Assembly (NCBI RefSeq): GCF_030409635.1
Contig: NZ_JAUFQF010000004.1
Coordinates: forward strand, 468,241-532,240
Reading direction: 5' to 3'
Origin: Vibrio agarivorans
Lineage (GTDB): Bacteria; Pseudomonadota; Gammaproteobacteria; Enterobacterales; Vibrionaceae
Length of the DNA stretch: 64,000 nt
This document shows positions 18,898 through 29,196 of this stretch, piece after piece. Made by a program: the position numbers and the translations under genes. Below the pieces are notes generated by a model. That model did not search any database. It was not told the DNA's origin and was given only the letters and a program-made list of their open reading frames with translations. How positions within the stretch are numbered: position 1 is the stretch's first letter; each line of letters starts with the position of its first letter.

Positions 18898-20076
18898 TTA
18901 GCGCTTAACTAAACCGAGTGTTCGATTCAATAGAGGCTGCTTTGGCGGTGGCAAAACATCAGCACAAAACAGTCCTGCGTTGCGCCCGAGCCGTGTCGGC
19001 CACCAATCATTTGAAAATAGTCTTACTAAGCTAGAAGTCAGCTCGATAGTTGCTGTTCGATCTTCACGTCTGCGAGCTTGATAGCGTGAAAGCCCTCGAT
19101 ATTGACCGAGGTCGGCTACCTGATGCGCGAGCTCTTCTACCAAGCTTGCAACGTCACGAATCCCTAGATTAAAGCCTTGACCTGCAATCGGATGAAGCGC
19201 CTGTGCTGCATTGCCGACAACCGCAAAGCGATGTGAAATAATCTGTGGACGATAGCGTAAAATAAGCGGATAACTCGAACGCTCACCCGCTGCGGTGATC
19301 GCCCCCAATCGCCAGCCAAAACTCGATTGTAGACGATGGAGAAATTCACTGTCAGGTAGCTTTAACACCTCATCAGCCTCATCGGGGGGTAAACACCACA
19401 CCAAAGACATGCGATCATCACTCATTGGTAACAAAGCGACAGGCCCAGTGGCGGTAAATCTTTCAAATGCTCGCCCTTGATGTGCTTCTTGGCATATCAC
19501 ATTCGCAATAACGGCCACCTGCTCAAAGTCTGTCTGCTCTTGAGGTAAGTTTATTGCGTCACAACATGGAGAAAATGCGCCATCCGCTGCCACAATTAAC
19601 TTGGCCGACAACGCTTTTTGCGAGTTGAGTTTGACTTCGACACGGTCTTCAAATCGTCGTAGGTCAACGATAGAGTCGGGACACAGCAGGTCGATATTGT
19701 CATTGGCTTGAATACGCTGGTCATAAATACGTCCCACATCAGCGAGCTCAACCACATAACCCAATGCACTAACCGCAAGATCGTCACAAGCGATCTCCGT
19801 CATTCCAGCATGGCCACGATCGGAAACATGAATATGCTCAATCGCTGTCGCTACACCTTGAATGTCTTCCCACAACTCAAACTGCTTGAGGATCTCTACT
19901 GTGCCGTGAGAGAGTGCGATGGCTCTGGCATCAAAGCCTGGGTGTTGGGCATGATCGGTTTTATAAGCTTCAACAACGGCAATCGACAGTGCACCAGATG
20001 TTTTTTGATCTAATGCTAGAGCCAACGTTGCGCCTGCCATCGCCCCGCCAGAAATAATCACATCGTACTGCTTCAC
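18898..20076 (-). CDS. ubiH: 2-octaprenyl-6-methoxyphenol hydroxylase UbiH
   Basis: 392 residues. The FAD hydroxylase of the C1 position of the ubiquinone ring. Motifs: IISGGAMAGATLALAL at the N-terminus, AADGAFSPC, and GNAAQALHPIAGQGFNLGIRD, where Asn in GNAAQ rather than Asp is the usual UbiH form. It is in an operon with ygfB upstream (24-base gap) and ubiI downstream. In E. coli pepP stands between ygfB and ubiH; it is absent here. Confidence 0.93.
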   Translation of the reverse strand: MKQYDVIISGGAMAGATLALALDQKTSGALSIAVVEAYKTDHAQHPGFDARAIALSHGTVEILKQFELWEDIQGVATAIEHIHVSDRGHAGMTEIACDDLAVSALGYVVELADVGRIYDQRIQANDNIDLLCPDSIVDLRRFEDRVEVKLNSQKALSAKLIVAADGAFSPCCDAINLPQEQTDFEQVAVIANVICQEAHQGRAFERFTATGPVALLPMSDDRMSLVWCLPPDEADEVLKLPDSEFLHRLQSSFGWRLGAITAAGERSSYPLILRYRPQIISHRFAVVGNAAQALHPIAGQGFNLGIRDVASLVEELAHQVADLGQYRGLSRYQARRREDRTATIELTSSLVRLFSNDWWPTRLGRNAGLFCADVLPPPKQPLLNRTLGLVKR

Positions 20077-20100
20077 GCGCTTCTTCCCTGTCAGTCTCGA

Positions 20101-20676
20101 TTAATGGATGGTCGGTTTTGGTTCATCACTTTTTGGTTTTTGACCAAGCTCGGCATGAATCGTCAATACACACGCTTTTACGTGTTCAATCACCTGTTCG
20201 AGCAAAAGTGCCTGCTCTTCTAGGTCATCATCTTCATCGATACCCAGCTTTGCAATCTCTTCAAGATCACCTAAAGCTTCTTTGGCATCGTTGGGTAACT
20301 TCTTAATGTTTGCACTCACTAGACCTAAGCCAGAGATAAAATGATTCACCCACTCTGCAAGAGAATCTGCCACTTCCATCAGTGTCGCTTGCTCATCTTC
20401 CGGCAAAAAGAGAGTCATCTCCATACCGCTCCCCATCAGCTCTTGCTTGCTCAAATCAAAGCAACCTTGCGCTAAACCAATAGCAGTCTGGGGCCACCCC
20501 ATGCCTTCATTGGTGTAGTCATACAGTACACCCTGCCAGCTTTGATCATCCACATTAATGCCACCACTGATCATTCCCACAAGTAAGCCATGCATCTCTG
20601 CAGGTGATACCGCTAGCGCAGATTGTTGAAGTGATTGTGCTGCATCAAAATAAGAAGGAAGTGAATTGGTTGTCAT
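20101..20676 (-). CDS. ygfB: UPF0149 family protein YgfB
   Basis: 191 residues. An all-helical YecA/YgfB-family protein; in Pseudomonas the homolog affects ampDh3 control, but the function in Vibrio is not known to me. Family features are SPAEMHGLLVGMISGG, the LP.DE acidic segment and GLVSANIKKLPNDAKEALGDLEEIAKLG. I chose the ATG at 20676 (MTTNSLPSYFDAAQ), which matches the family; a longer frame to 20736 has no support. It is divergent from zapA. Confidence 0.9.
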   Translation of the reverse strand: MTTNSLPSYFDAAQSLQQSALAVSPAEMHGLLVGMISGGINVDDQSWQGVLYDYTNEGMGWPQTAIGLAQGCFDLSKQELMGSGMEMTLFLPEDEQATLMEVADSLAEWVNHFISGLGLVSANIKKLPNDAKEALGDLEEIAKLGIDEDDDLEEQALLLEQVIEHVKACVLTIHAELGQKPKSDEPKPTIH

Positions 20677-20926
20677 GGTGAGACCTAATGCCGTAAGAAT
20701 AGAAGCTTTAATCCTACCATTTCCGCCAGAAACCAAAAAGGTGCAGAATTTATATTGGCTAGTAGATAGGCAATATGATGAAGATCTATCCCAGAAGTGT
20801 TTACTTGCTTAAGCTTTGACATACTAAGGGCCGGAAAAGCTTGAATCTTACTATCGGTTTTCCTATAGTTTTCACCTCGGTCACCCAAGGTAGGGGGCCA
20901 TACAGCGCGAAACGAGTTAGGTCATC

Positions 20927-21244
20927 ATGAGTAGCCAAGCGGTAGAAGTAGAGATTTTAGGTAAACGAACCCGAGTGAGTTGCCCAGCTGGAGAAGAAGA
21001 GTCTCTAGCGAAAGCAGCGCAAGACTTGGACGAGCGTCTGAAAGAGATGAGCTCTAAGACTAAGATTACCAATGAAGTACAACTTCTTACTTTTACGGCA
21101 CTTAACATTTGCTATGAACTGCACAGCAAAGATGGTGAAGCCAAACAAAGTCTCGATTCAGTCACGAAAAAGCTTGAAGAGTTGACCGGATCAATAGATA
21201 GTGCGTTAAATAAAGTGAAGCAAGGAACGCAACACGGCGAATAA
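20927..21244 (+). CDS. zapA: Cell division protein ZapA
   Basis: 105 residues. It cross-links FtsZ filaments at the division ring. The N-terminal globular domain (VEVEILGKRTRVSCPAGEEESL) is followed by a long C-terminal coiled coil (from about residue 30, KAAQDLDERLKEM to the end). zapA, ssrS and fthC follow each other as in E. coli, and the transcripts of ssrS and fthC are linked there. Confidence 0.95.
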   Translation: MSSQAVEVEILGKRTRVSCPAGEEESLAKAAQDLDERLKEMSSKTKITNEVQLLTFTALNICYELHSKDGEAKQSLDSVTKKLEELTGSIDSALNKVKQGTQHGE

Positions 21245-21273
21245 AACGAAGCTGCATTAGCAGGTTCGTACAA

Positions 21274-21457
21274 TTTACCCTGGAGTGTGCGTCAGCGGGT
21301 TGACGTCCCTGAGCCGATAAGCAATACCCAAGGGTTAGTACTTGATAACTATTGAGCAAGCTCGGCTCGTACCGAGAAGCCTACGGTTAACATTGCTGAT
21401 CCGCCTTAAACCAGCTGGTTTAAGGGCCCCCTTCCCCAACGGCACTCTGGGGTATCC
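21274..21457 (+). ncRNA. ssrS: 6S RNA
   Basis: About 184 bases between zapA and fthC, the conserved ssrS site. The ends pair (TTACCCTGGAGTG near 21275 with CACTCTGGGGTA near 21443). The conserved blocks CCCTGAGCCGATA, GAGCAAGCTCGG, CCGAGAAGCC and the TTAAACCAGCTGGTTTAAGG hairpin match E. coli 6S as I recall it. 6S RNA mimics an open promoter and sequesters sigma-70 RNA polymerase in stationary phase. The exact ends are estimates. Confidence 0.93.
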
Positions 21458-21490
21458 TCTCGATACCCATCTTCAATTGAAGGGTAGTTT

Positions 21491-22081
21491 ATGACTTCAA
21501 GTCGCCAGCTAATCCGTCAGTACATTCGACAAGCTCGCAATGCACTCACGAGCAATGCCCAATACCAAGCCAGTATTGATTTAATCAATCAGGTCAATTC
21601 TTTAGAAGACACGCCTTGTGCTCAAAATATTGCTCTGTACCTCGCGACCGATGGCGAACTCGATACTCAACCACTCATCGAAGCGCTTTGGCACTGCGGT
21701 AAGCACGTCTATCTACCCGTGATTCACCCATTTTCTAAAGGCCATCTGCTGTTTCTAGCTTACAAGCCCGATTCAGAGCTGTGTTATAACCGCTACGGCA
21801 TCATTGAGCCTAGACTCAAAAAAGACGCGATTATCCCTGTTGCTGATCTCGATATCATCTTCACCCCCCTAGTGGCTTTTGATCAAAATGGGCAACGTTT
21901 AGGCATGGGTGGGGGCTACTATGACCGAACACTGGCTCCTTTCCAAAACAGCGTCAATGCACCAAAAGCGATTGGCCTTGCTCATGACTGCCAGAAGGTC
22001 GACTCACTGCCCAGCGAAAGCTGGGATATTCCTCTGGAAAAAATCGTGACCCCAAGTCGCCTTTGGCAATGGGAATCTTAA
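21491..22081 (+). CDS. fthC: 5-formyltetrahydrofolate cyclo-ligase
   Basis: 196 residues (YgfA in E. coli). An ATP-dependent enzyme that recycles 5-formyl-THF to 5,10-methenyl-THF. The nucleotide-binding signature is FTPLVAFDQNGQRLGMGGGYYDRTL, and the N-terminus RQLIRQYIRQARNAL fits the R/K-rich family start. It lies 34 bases after 6S RNA and is probably co-transcribed with it. Confidence 0.92.
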   Translation: MTSSRQLIRQYIRQARNALTSNAQYQASIDLINQVNSLEDTPCAQNIALYLATDGELDTQPLIEALWHCGKHVYLPVIHPFSKGHLLFLAYKPDSELCYNRYGIIEPRLKKDAIIPVADLDIIFTPLVAFDQNGQRLGMGGGYYDRTLAPFQNSVNAPKAIGLAHDCQKVDSLPSESWDIPLEKIVTPSRLWQWES

Positions 22082-22092
22082 ATTAATCTCGT

Positions 22093-22098
22093 TATAAT
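22093..22098 (+). promoter_or_regulatory. Possible -10 element of rpiA
   Basis: A perfect TATAAT 53 bases upstream of the rpiA start and right after fthC. I see no matching -35 at normal spacing. Confidence 0.4.
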
Positions 22099-22150
22099 CC
22101 GACCCAATCGATTGCGTGTCGTATTTTTACCCTCAAACCTGGAGATGAGC

Positions 22151-22807
22151 ATGACTCAAGATGAAATGAAAAAAGCCGCTGGCTGGGCTGCATTGAACTA
22201 CGTAGAGAAAGGCGGAATTGTTGGTGTTGGTACAGGCTCTACCGTTAACCACTTCATCGATGCTCTAGGCACAATCAAGGATGAGATTAAAGGTGCAGTA
22301 TCAAGTTCTGTTGCTTCAACAGAGAAACTTGAAGCACTTGGTATCCCAGTGTTCGACTGTAATGATGTTGAGAAACTCAACGTTTATGTAGACGGCGCTG
22401 ATGAAATTAATGCATCACGTGACATGATCAAAGGTGGTGGCGCAGCCCTAACGCGTGAAAAGATCGTTGCTGCGATCTCTGACAAGTTCGTTTGTATCGT
22501 TGATGATACAAAGGCGGTTGATGTACTAGGTAAGTTCCCGCTACCAGTAGAAGTGATTCCAATGGCACGTGAGCAAGTGGCTCGCGAACTGAAAAAGCTC
22601 GGCGGCAACCCGGTTTACCGTGAAGGTGTTGTGACAGACAACGGCTGTGACATTCTTGATGTCCATGACCTAAAAATCACAGATCCTAAAGCGCTTGAGA
22701 TCACCATCAATGCGATTGTTGGTGTTGTGACTGTCGGCCTATTCGCGGCGCGCGGTGCCGATGTGGTTATCACAGGCACGCCTGAAGGTGCAAAAATCGA
22801 AGAGTAA
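22151..22807 (+). CDS. rpiA: Ribose-5-phosphate isomerase A
   Basis: 218 residues (E. coli 219). It interconverts ribose 5-phosphate and ribulose 5-phosphate in the pentose phosphate pathway. The start [18 protein letters not shown] and motifs [36 protein letters not shown] match the family. The ATG at 22151 has GGAG six bases upstream; an ATG at 22145 and a TTG at 22112 are in frame but badly placed. Confidence 0.96.
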   Translation: MTQDEMKKAAGWAALNYVEKGGIVGVGTGSTVNHFIDALGTIKDEIKGAVSSSVASTEKLEALGIPVFDCNDVEKLNVYVDGADEINASRDMIKGGGAALTREKIVAAISDKFVCIVDDTKAVDVLGKFPLPVEVIPMAREQVARELKKLGGNPVYREGVVTDNGCDILDVHDLKITDPKALEITINAIVGVVTVGLFAARGADVVITGTPEGAKIEE

Positions 22808-22854
22808 ACTATGAAAAGTGGCGAGCTAATCGCTGTTTTTGTTACTTGATTACC

Positions 22855-22881
22855 AAACGGTGCCCTACGGCGCCGTTTTTT
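22855..22881 (+). terminator. Intrinsic terminator after rpiA
   Basis: A 10-bp stem AAACGGTGCC/GGCGCCGTTT with one T-G pair, a 4-base loop and T6. Confidence 0.88.
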
Positions 22882-23067
22882 GCTTTTTATAGGCGAATAA
22901 TTATGCCTTATTCCGTAATTTTCTTACCCTTTGAGAAAAATTTCTGATAGTTTATTAACCAGATGACGCACAAGGACGAGCTTGCGTTCGTCAAAAAAGC
23001 TTATTTCTCCCCTTTAATGAGTTTTTTGTCTGTGCGCCCCACCTTTACCATTTTAAGGACGAGAATG

Positions 23068-24297
23068 ATGGCCAAAGTTTCACTGGAAAAAGAAAAGATC
23101 AAGATTCTACTTCTTGAGGGATTGCACCCTTCTTCAGTAGAAGTTCTTCAAGCCGCTGGCTATAGCAATATTGAATACCACAAGGGCTCACTTCCAGAAG
23201 ATGAACTACTCGAAAAAGTGAAAGATGCTCACTTTATCGGTATTCGATCACGCACTAACTTATCTGAGCAGGTGATCAACGCTGCAGAAAAGCTTGTTGC
23301 CATTGGTTGTTTCTGTATTGGTACTAACCAAGTTGACTTAAATGCAGCAGCTAGTCGCGGGATTCCAGTATTCAATGCACCGTTCTCAAACACACGTAGT
23401 GTCGCTGAATTAGTCCTAGGTCAAATTCTACTGCTACTTCGTGGCATTCCTGAAAAGAATGCGCTTGCCCACCGTGGTATCTGGAAAAAGAGCGCTGATC
23501 ACTCATTTGAAGCTCGTGGTAAACGCTTAGGTATCATTGGTTATGGACATATCGGCACACAGCTGGGGATCATCGCTGAAAACTTGGGAATGCGTGTTTA
23601 CTACTACGATATTGAAAACAAGCTCTCTCTAGGTAATGCCACGCAAGTCCACACCATGACTGAGCTACTCAACAAGTGTGATGTTATCTCTTTGCATGTA
23701 CCTGAAACGCCAGAAACAAAAGACATGATGGGCGCAGAGCAATTTGAATTGATGAAGCCAGGCGCTATCTTTATCAACGCGGCACGCGGAACCGTTGTCG
23801 ATATCCCTGCTCTTTGTGCCTCACTCGAGTCTGGTCATCTTGCCGGAGCTGCAGTCGATGTGTTCCCAACAGAGCCTAAAACCAATGCTGATCCATTCGA
23901 GTCACCATTACAGCAGTTTGATAATGTCATTCTGACTCCTCACGTCGGTGGCTCAACACAAGAAGCACAAGAAAACATCGGGGTAGAAGTCGCAGGCAAG
24001 CTCGCGAAATACTCAGACAACGGCTCAACGCTTTCAAGCGTCAACTTCCCTGAAGTGTCACTGCCAGAGCACCGTGAGTGTTCTCGCCTGCTGCATATCC
24101 ACAAAAACCGCCCTGGCATCTTGACGCAAATTAATACCATCTTTGCCGAAGAAGGCATCAATATCGCTGCACAGTACCTACAAACTGCAGCAGATATCGG
24201 TTACGTGGTTATTGATGTAGAAACCAGCCGTTCAGCAGAAGCTCTAGCCAAATTAAAAGGTATCGAAGGTACGCTGCGTGCACGTATCCTGCACTAA
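23068..24297 (+). CDS. serA: D-3-phosphoglycerate dehydrogenase
   Basis: 409 residues (E. coli 410). The first, serine-inhibited step of serine synthesis: 3-phosphoglycerate to phosphohydroxypyruvate. It starts MAKVSLEKEKIKILL as in E. coli. The NAD-binding motif is GIIGYGHIGTQLG, the catalytic His is in LTPHVGGST, and the C-terminal ACT domain (HIHKNRPGILTQIN) binds serine. An in-frame ATG at 22963 would add 35 residues that do not look like the family. AAGGA lies eight bases before the chosen start. Confidence 0.95.
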   Translation: MAKVSLEKEKIKILLLEGLHPSSVEVLQAAGYSNIEYHKGSLPEDELLEKVKDAHFIGIRSRTNLSEQVINAAEKLVAIGCFCIGTNQVDLNAAASRGIPVFNAPFSNTRSVAELVLGQILLLLRGIPEKNALAHRGIWKKSADHSFEARGKRLGIIGYGHIGTQLGIIAENLGMRVYYYDIENKLSLGNATQVHTMTELLNKCDVISLHVPETPETKDMMGAEQFELMKPGAIFINAARGTVVDIPALCASLESGHLAGAAVDVFPTEPKTNADPFESPLQQFDNVILTPHVGGSTQEAQENIGVEVAGKLAKYSDNGSTLSSVNFPEVSLPEHRECSRLLHIHKNRPGILTQINTIFAEEGINIAAQYLQTAADIGYVVIDVETSRSAEALAKLKGIEGTLRARILH

Positions 24298-24324
24298 TCA
24301 CGTTATCTTATAATTAGACAAATT

Positions 24325-24353
24325 AAGAGGCCACTTCAATGAAGTGGCCTCTT
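24325..24353. terminator. Hairpin between serA and ilvH
   Basis: A perfect 13-bp stem AAGAGGCCACTTC/GAAGTGGCCTCTT with a 3-base loop between convergent genes. The T tract is weak on both sides, yet the position fits a shared terminator. Confidence 0.75.
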
Positions 24354-24383
24354 GTCCTTTATCTCTTCTATGTCGTAGTGAGT

Positions 24384-24878
24384 TTACGCCTTGAGTGCCC
24401 TCTCACCTCGTGCAATACCGACCACACCGCTTCGAGCAACCTCAATCACCTCTGTGACTTCAGAGATAGCATCGATAAACGCATCTAGCTTTTCACTCGT
24501 GCCTGTCAGCTGAACGGTGTATTGCGCAGCCGTCACATCAACAATTTGCCCTCGGAAAATATCAGCGGTGCGTTTCACTTCAGCACGTGCAAAACCAGAG
24601 GCTTTTACTTTTACCATCATCAACTCACGCTCAATATGCTCAAGCTCTGACACTTCTTGTACTTTCAATACATCAATCAGCTTGTGCAATTGCTTTTGGA
24701 TCTGCTCAAGCTCCATCTCATTAGAGAGTGTGGTAATGTTTAAACGCGATAATGTCTCATCATCCGTTGGCGATACCGTCAAAGACTCGATGTTATAGCC
24801 ACGCTGAGAGAACAGACCAACAACGCGAGACAGTGCCCCTGGCTGGTTTTCCAGTAGTAGTGAAATGATATGTCTCAT
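24384..24878 (-). CDS. ilvH: Acetolactate synthase III small (regulatory) subunit
   Basis: 164 residues (E. coli 163). The regulatory subunit that confers valine feedback on IlvI. The N-terminal ACT domain begins MRHIISLLLENQPGALSRVVGLFSQRGYNIESL, followed by the family's C-terminal domain. The start at 24878 is two bases after the ilvI stop. An upstream in-frame ATG at 24908 would lie within ilvI. Confidence 0.95.
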   Translation of the reverse strand: MRHIISLLLENQPGALSRVVGLFSQRGYNIESLTVSPTDDETLSRLNITTLSNEMELEQIQKQLHKLIDVLKVQEVSELEHIERELMMVKVKASGFARAEVKRTADIFRGQIVDVTAAQYTVQLTGTSEKLDAFIDAISEVTEVIEVARSGVVGIARGERALKA

Positions 24879-24880
24879 AA

Positions 24881-26641
24881 TTACGTTCTCTCCGTCTTGC
24901 TTAGCCACATGTTATTCATCCCTTCACCCTTAATTTGCATTGGGTAAACGTGTTCAGTTTCATCCACATTGATGTCTACGAACACAAGACGATCTTTCAT
25001 ATCGAGCGCTTTTTGCAAGCCCGACTCAAGCTCATCAGGAGAGGCTATACGGATACCCACGTGACCATACGCTTCAGCAATCGCGGCAAAATCAGGCACG
25101 GAGTCCATGTAAGAGTTAGAGTGACGGCCTTGATAGATAATATCTTGCCACTGCTTAACCATTCCCAAGAAACGGTTGTTAAGGTTGATGATTTTTACTG
25201 GAATGTCGTACTGCATCGCCGTCGATAGTTCCTGAATATTCATCTGAATACTGCCATCGCCAGTGACCACAACCACTTCTTCTTCTGGCATAGCAAACTT
25301 CACCCCCATCCCAGCAGGTAGGCCAAAGCCCATGGTGCCAAGACCCCCAGAGTTGATCCAGCGGCGAGGTTGGTTAAATGGGTAATAGAGTGCGGCAAAC
25401 ATCTGATGCTGACCCACATCTGAGGCCACATAAGCATCACCATTCGTCAACTTGTGCAGAGTCTCAATAACTTGCTGCGGCTTAATGCGCTCAGTGGTCG
25501 TATCATACGAGAGACACTGACGCTCACGCCACTTGGCGATATTCGTCCACCAGCTATCGATCGCAGCTTGATCGTTCGACTGCTCTTTTTCGTTCAATAA
25601 GCTAACCATCGTCGACAAGATCTTGTCGGCTGAACCTACGATCGGCAAATCGACTTTCACGTTCTTAGAGATCGATGATGGATCAATATCGATATGCATT
25701 ATTTTGGCGTCTGGGCAGTATTTTTCGAGATTGTTGGTGGTGCGATCGTCAAATCGAACACCGATACCAAAGATCAAATCTGCATTGTGCATCGCCATAT
25801 TGGCTTCGTAGGTACCATGCATCCCCAGCATACCAAGGGCATTTTTATGTGTCCCAGGGAAAGCGCCCAATCCCATCAACGTACTGACAACGGGTAAGTT
25901 AAGCGCATTAGAAAGCTCGGTAATGTACTCGTGAGCCTCTGAGATAATCGCGCCACCACCGACATATAGCACCGGCTTCTTCGCCTCTAAAAGTGCTTTG
26001 AGGGCTTTTTTAATCTGGCCCTTATGACCCACTGTGGTTGGGTTATAAGAGCGCATTTTGATTGATTCTGGATATTGGTAAGGAAACTTGATCTGCGGAT
26101 TCATCACATCTTTAGGCAGATCAATCACAACCGGGCCAGGTCGGCCTGTGTTCGCGATATAAAACGCTTTCTTGATGGTTTCAGGAATGTCTTCAGCACG
26201 CTTGACTAAGAAGCTGTGCTTCACCACTGGTCGTGAAACACCCACAATGTCACACTCTTGGAACGCATCATTACCAATCAGATTGTTTGGTACATTGCCA
26301 GAAATGACAATCATTGGAATTGAGTCCATATAAGCCGTAGCGATACCTGTAATGGTATTGGTTGCTCCCGGTCCTGAGCAGACAAGAACGACGCCTGGCT
26401 TACCCGTAGCGCGAGCATAACCATCAGCCATATGAGTTGCAGCTTGCTCGTGGCGAACTAATACGTGTTTGATGTGATCCGTCTTGGCGTGAAGGGCATC
26501 GTAGATATCGAGAACAGAACCGCCAGGATATCCGAAAATTTGTGGTACGCCCTCTTCGATGAGTGATTGCACGACCATCTCCGCACCGGAAAGTTGCGGT
26601 AGTTCCGCAGATGCGATGTCGCTGTTTGACTTCTCCGTCAT
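24881..26641 (-). CDS. ilvI: Acetolactate synthase III large subunit
   Basis: 586 residues. A thiamine-diphosphate enzyme that makes acetolactate or acetohydroxybutyrate, the first common step of branched-chain amino acid synthesis. The catalytic Glu lies in the [18 protein letters not shown] stretch; the ThDP motif is [31 protein letters not shown] precedes the ATG at 26641, which settles the start against 26683. The N-terminal tail before [13 protein letters not shown] is about 15 residues longer than in E. coli. Confidence 0.95.
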   Translation of the reverse strand: MTEKSNSDIASAELPQLSGAEMVVQSLIEEGVPQIFGYPGGSVLDIYDALHAKTDHIKHVLVRHEQAATHMADGYARATGKPGVVLVCSGPGATNTITGIATAYMDSIPMIVISGNVPNNLIGNDAFQECDIVGVSRPVVKHSFLVKRAEDIPETIKKAFYIANTGRPGPVVIDLPKDVMNPQIKFPYQYPESIKMRSYNPTTVGHKGQIKKALKALLEAKKPVLYVGGGAIISEAHEYITELSNALNLPVVSTLMGLGAFPGTHKNALGMLGMHGTYEANMAMHNADLIFGIGVRFDDRTTNNLEKYCPDAKIMHIDIDPSSISKNVKVDLPIVGSADKILSTMVSLLNEKEQSNDQAAIDSWWTNIAKWRERQCLSYDTTTERIKPQQVIETLHKLTNGDAYVASDVGQHQMFAALYYPFNQPRRWINSGGLGTMGFGLPAGMGVKFAMPEEEVVVVTGDGSIQMNIQELSTAMQYDIPVKIINLNNRFLGMVKQWQDIIYQGRHSNSYMDSVPDFAAIAEAYGHVGIRIASPDELESGLQKALDMKDRLVFVDINVDETEHVYPMQIKGEGMNNMWLSKTERT

Positions 26642-27051
26642 ATAGGTCTCCTTACCAGTATCCCAAATAGAGTAGGTGCACATTTGGTCTGGTTTTACAT
26701 AGTCTAGGTCTTATTTGTAGCCTAATTATTAAAAACAGATGTTTGGCTATGCCTTGAGCTTGTCATAACAAGCATTCAAGTTACCCAACAAATGTAACCT
26801 TTTCTTTGCAATATTACTAACACTAACTTGCTCACAAACCATTCACTTCCTCTGCAAAATTGATAGCAACTGGTATTATTCACCCAACTGAAGATAAATA
26901 TCAGGGAGTGCGACCAAAATTAGTCGAAAACCGATAGATCACTCCATATCCATCTTTTTACACAACCTATTTAGACCTAAAATAAGCGCACTTTAAACAG
27001 CAAACCCATAACCTCCTCCGCCGGACAAGAGTAAGGCAGAACTATCACGAC
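26642..27051. other. Upstream region of ilvIH
   Basis: About 410 AT-rich bases upstream of ilvI and behind the terminator of the acyl-CoA synthetase gene. It should hold the ilvIH promoter and, by analogy with E. coli, Lrp sites. I found no leader peptide rich in Leu, Ile or Val and no terminator-antiterminator pair. Confidence 0.4.
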
Positions 27052-27088
27052 AAAAAAATCCCCAGAAAGCAGTCTGCATTCTGGGGAT
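27052..27088 (-). terminator. Intrinsic terminator of the acyl-CoA synthetase gene
   Basis: A 10-bp perfect stem ATCCCCAGAA/TTCTGGGGAT (27058-27067, 27079-27088). Read on the minus strand it is followed by T7. Confidence 0.88.
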
Positions 27089-27128
27089 AATTTAAACAGT
27101 TTGAAAATTAACTTTTCAATTTAAGCCA

Positions 27129-28931
27129 TTAGTTGCGCTTATCTGTGTACATTTCTTCAATTTCGTCTTGGTATTTGTCATTAATCACCTTGCGACGAAG
27201 TTTTTGCGTTGGCGTTAGCTCACCATGCTCCATAGAGAAAGCTTTTGGCAGTAGTTTGAATTTCTTCACTTGTTCAAACTTTGCGAGCTCTTTTTGCAGT
27301 TCTTCTACACGTTTTTCTAGCATTTCAACCACTTGATGGTTCTTTACTAGCTCAACACGGTCTTTATACGCAATGTTTAACTCTTTTGCGTACTCTTCCA
27401 AACTATCAAAGCATGGAACAATCAATGCAGAGACAAACTTACGCGTATCAGCGATAACTGCGATCTGTTCGATAAAGTGATCCTTACCAATCGCTCCCTC
27501 AACAACCTGAGGAGCAATATACTTGCCGTTTGAGGTTTTCATTAACTCTTTAATACGGTCAGTAATGAATACGTTGCCATGTTCATCAATATGACCCGCA
27601 TCGCCTGTTTTTAGAAAACCATTTTCATCAAATGTTTTCGCTGTCTCTTCAGGCATTTTGTAGTAACCGCGCATCACCATTGGACCACGAACAAGAATTT
27701 CATTGTTGTCGCCAATCTTCACCTGAGCACCAGGCATAGACATACCAATAGAGTCTGGATTAAAAGCACGATCATCCCAACAAGAAACTGTCGCCGTAGT
27801 CTCGGTCATCCCGTAGCCTAGCTTGACGTTGATGCCAAGTGCGTGGAAGAAGCGGCCAATGGTTTCATCCAGCTTAGCGCCACCACAAGGCATAAAGTTG
27901 ATACGGCCACCCAGCAGTTCACGAATTTTGCTTAATACCAATTTGTCGGCAAGCGCATGAGCTCGTTTAAGCACGATTGAAGGCTTACGCCCCTCTTGAT
28001 GGCATGCTGCTACCTTGGCGCCCATGTTGACAGCCCAAGTAAAGAGAACCTTGCGAATAAATGGCGCTTTAGACACCTTCTCATGAATGGCAGAGAAGAT
28101 TTTCTCGTAAAAACGAGGCACGGCACACATGACTGTTGGGCGAACCTCACCTAAAGCTTCACGCACCTGCATGGTGTCTTTTAGGTAACAGTTGGTCGCA
28201 CCTTTATACAGCACGTAGAAAGTCCAAGCGCGCTCAAACACGTGTGACAAAGGTAAGAATGCCATTGATACATCATCTGATGACAGGCTCAAACGCTCAT
28301 CGTGGCCTTTAAGCTGAGAACCGATGTTGCTGTAGTCAAGCATCACACCTTTAGGTTGGCCTGTCGTGCCAGAGGTGTAGATCAGCGTCAATAGATCATC
28401 CATATTGGCATCGGCAAGGCGCTGTTCAAACTCTGCTTGGTGCACTTGATTATCAGCGGCAGCAAAAGCCTGCCAATGCACAGCATGAGGGAACTCACCA
28501 AGCTCAACCTCATCCGACATCGCGACAATAAGCTCTAGCTGCTCACACTCATCAAAGATGCTAACCGCTGCGTCATATTGCTCTTGCTCACCAACAAACA
28601 GCACACGCACATCTGCATTGTCGATAATGTAAGCCGCTTGTGCCGCGGTATTAGTTGGATAAATAGGAACCGTCACCGCACGAAGTTGCAGTGCGGCTAT
28701 GTCTGCCAGCGTCCATTGCGGCATATTGTTGGAGAAGATACCAATCTTATCCTGAATTCTCAGTCCTTGAGCCAATAAAGCAAGAGAGATAGCATCTACT
28801 TGCTCACCAAATTGCTGCCATGAAATACTTTTCCAAGCAGTGCCTACTTTATGCTTGAGAGCAGCTTTATCACTACCCTGAGCAATTCGGTTACGAATAC
28901 ATTTTACGATATGAAAATCAATATTGGCCAT
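27129..28931 (-). CDS. Long-chain acyl-CoA synthetase (AMP-binding enzyme)
   Basis: 600 residues from the ATG at 28931, preceded by AAGGTGAGC. An ANL-superfamily ligase that activates a carboxylic acid with ATP and joins it to CoA. The P-loop signature is [16 protein letters not shown]; later motifs are [22 protein letters not shown] and [18 protein letters not shown]. The pattern is that of FAA1/FadD15-like long-chain ligases rather than enteric FadD. I recall V. cholerae VC2484 as a related gene in this place. Substrate chain length is not readable. Confidence 0.88.
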   Translation of the reverse strand: MANIDFHIVKCIRNRIAQGSDKAALKHKVGTAWKSISWQQFGEQVDAISLALLAQGLRIQDKIGIFSNNMPQWTLADIAALQLRAVTVPIYPTNTAAQAAYIIDNADVRVLFVGEQEQYDAAVSIFDECEQLELIVAMSDEVELGEFPHAVHWQAFAAADNQVHQAEFEQRLADANMDDLLTLIYTSGTTGQPKGVMLDYSNIGSQLKGHDERLSLSSDDVSMAFLPLSHVFERAWTFYVLYKGATNCYLKDTMQVREALGEVRPTVMCAVPRFYEKIFSAIHEKVSKAPFIRKVLFTWAVNMGAKVAACHQEGRKPSIVLKRAHALADKLVLSKIRELLGGRINFMPCGGAKLDETIGRFFHALGINVKLGYGMTETTATVSCWDDRAFNPDSIGMSMPGAQVKIGDNNEILVRGPMVMRGYYKMPEETAKTFDENGFLKTGDAGHIDEHGNVFITDRIKELMKTSNGKYIAPQVVEGAIGKDHFIEQIAVIADTRKFVSALIVPCFDSLEEYAKELNIAYKDRVELVKNHQVVEMLEKRVEELQKELAKFEQVKKFKLLPKAFSMEHGELTPTQKLRRKVINDKYQDEIEEMYTDKRN

Positions 28932-29140
28932 TGCGCTCACCTTAGGCTTACACATGTAAGCTATAATTCAGCGAACAAGTGTACATTTGCGCGATTAAAA
29001 GACAACTCCGACCCCAGGGTTATTTGTAATTTTCTGTGAGATCGCAACAAGGTTGATGTTTTTTTACCCATTAATAGTTTGATTAACAAGCGCATTTTTT
29101 GTCCATCTCATGCGATTAAATTTGTGTTGTTTTTTCCTAC

Positions 29141-29178
29141 AGACACAAAAAAACCGACCATTTGATCGGGTTTTGTCT
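29141..29178 (-). terminator. Intrinsic terminator after leuO
   Basis: An imperfect hairpin with outer AGACA/TGTCT and inner AAAACCGA/TCGGGTTTT (one bulged G). On the minus strand a T7 run falls in the 3' arm. Confidence 0.7.
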
Positions 29179-29196
29179 AAAACTGAGGTGAATTAA

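Noticed and set aside
26642..26760. A short leader peptide for ilvIH (starting MLVMTSSRHS on the minus strand)
   Set aside because: It has no run of Leu, Ile or Val codons and no terminator follows it, so attenuation is not supported.
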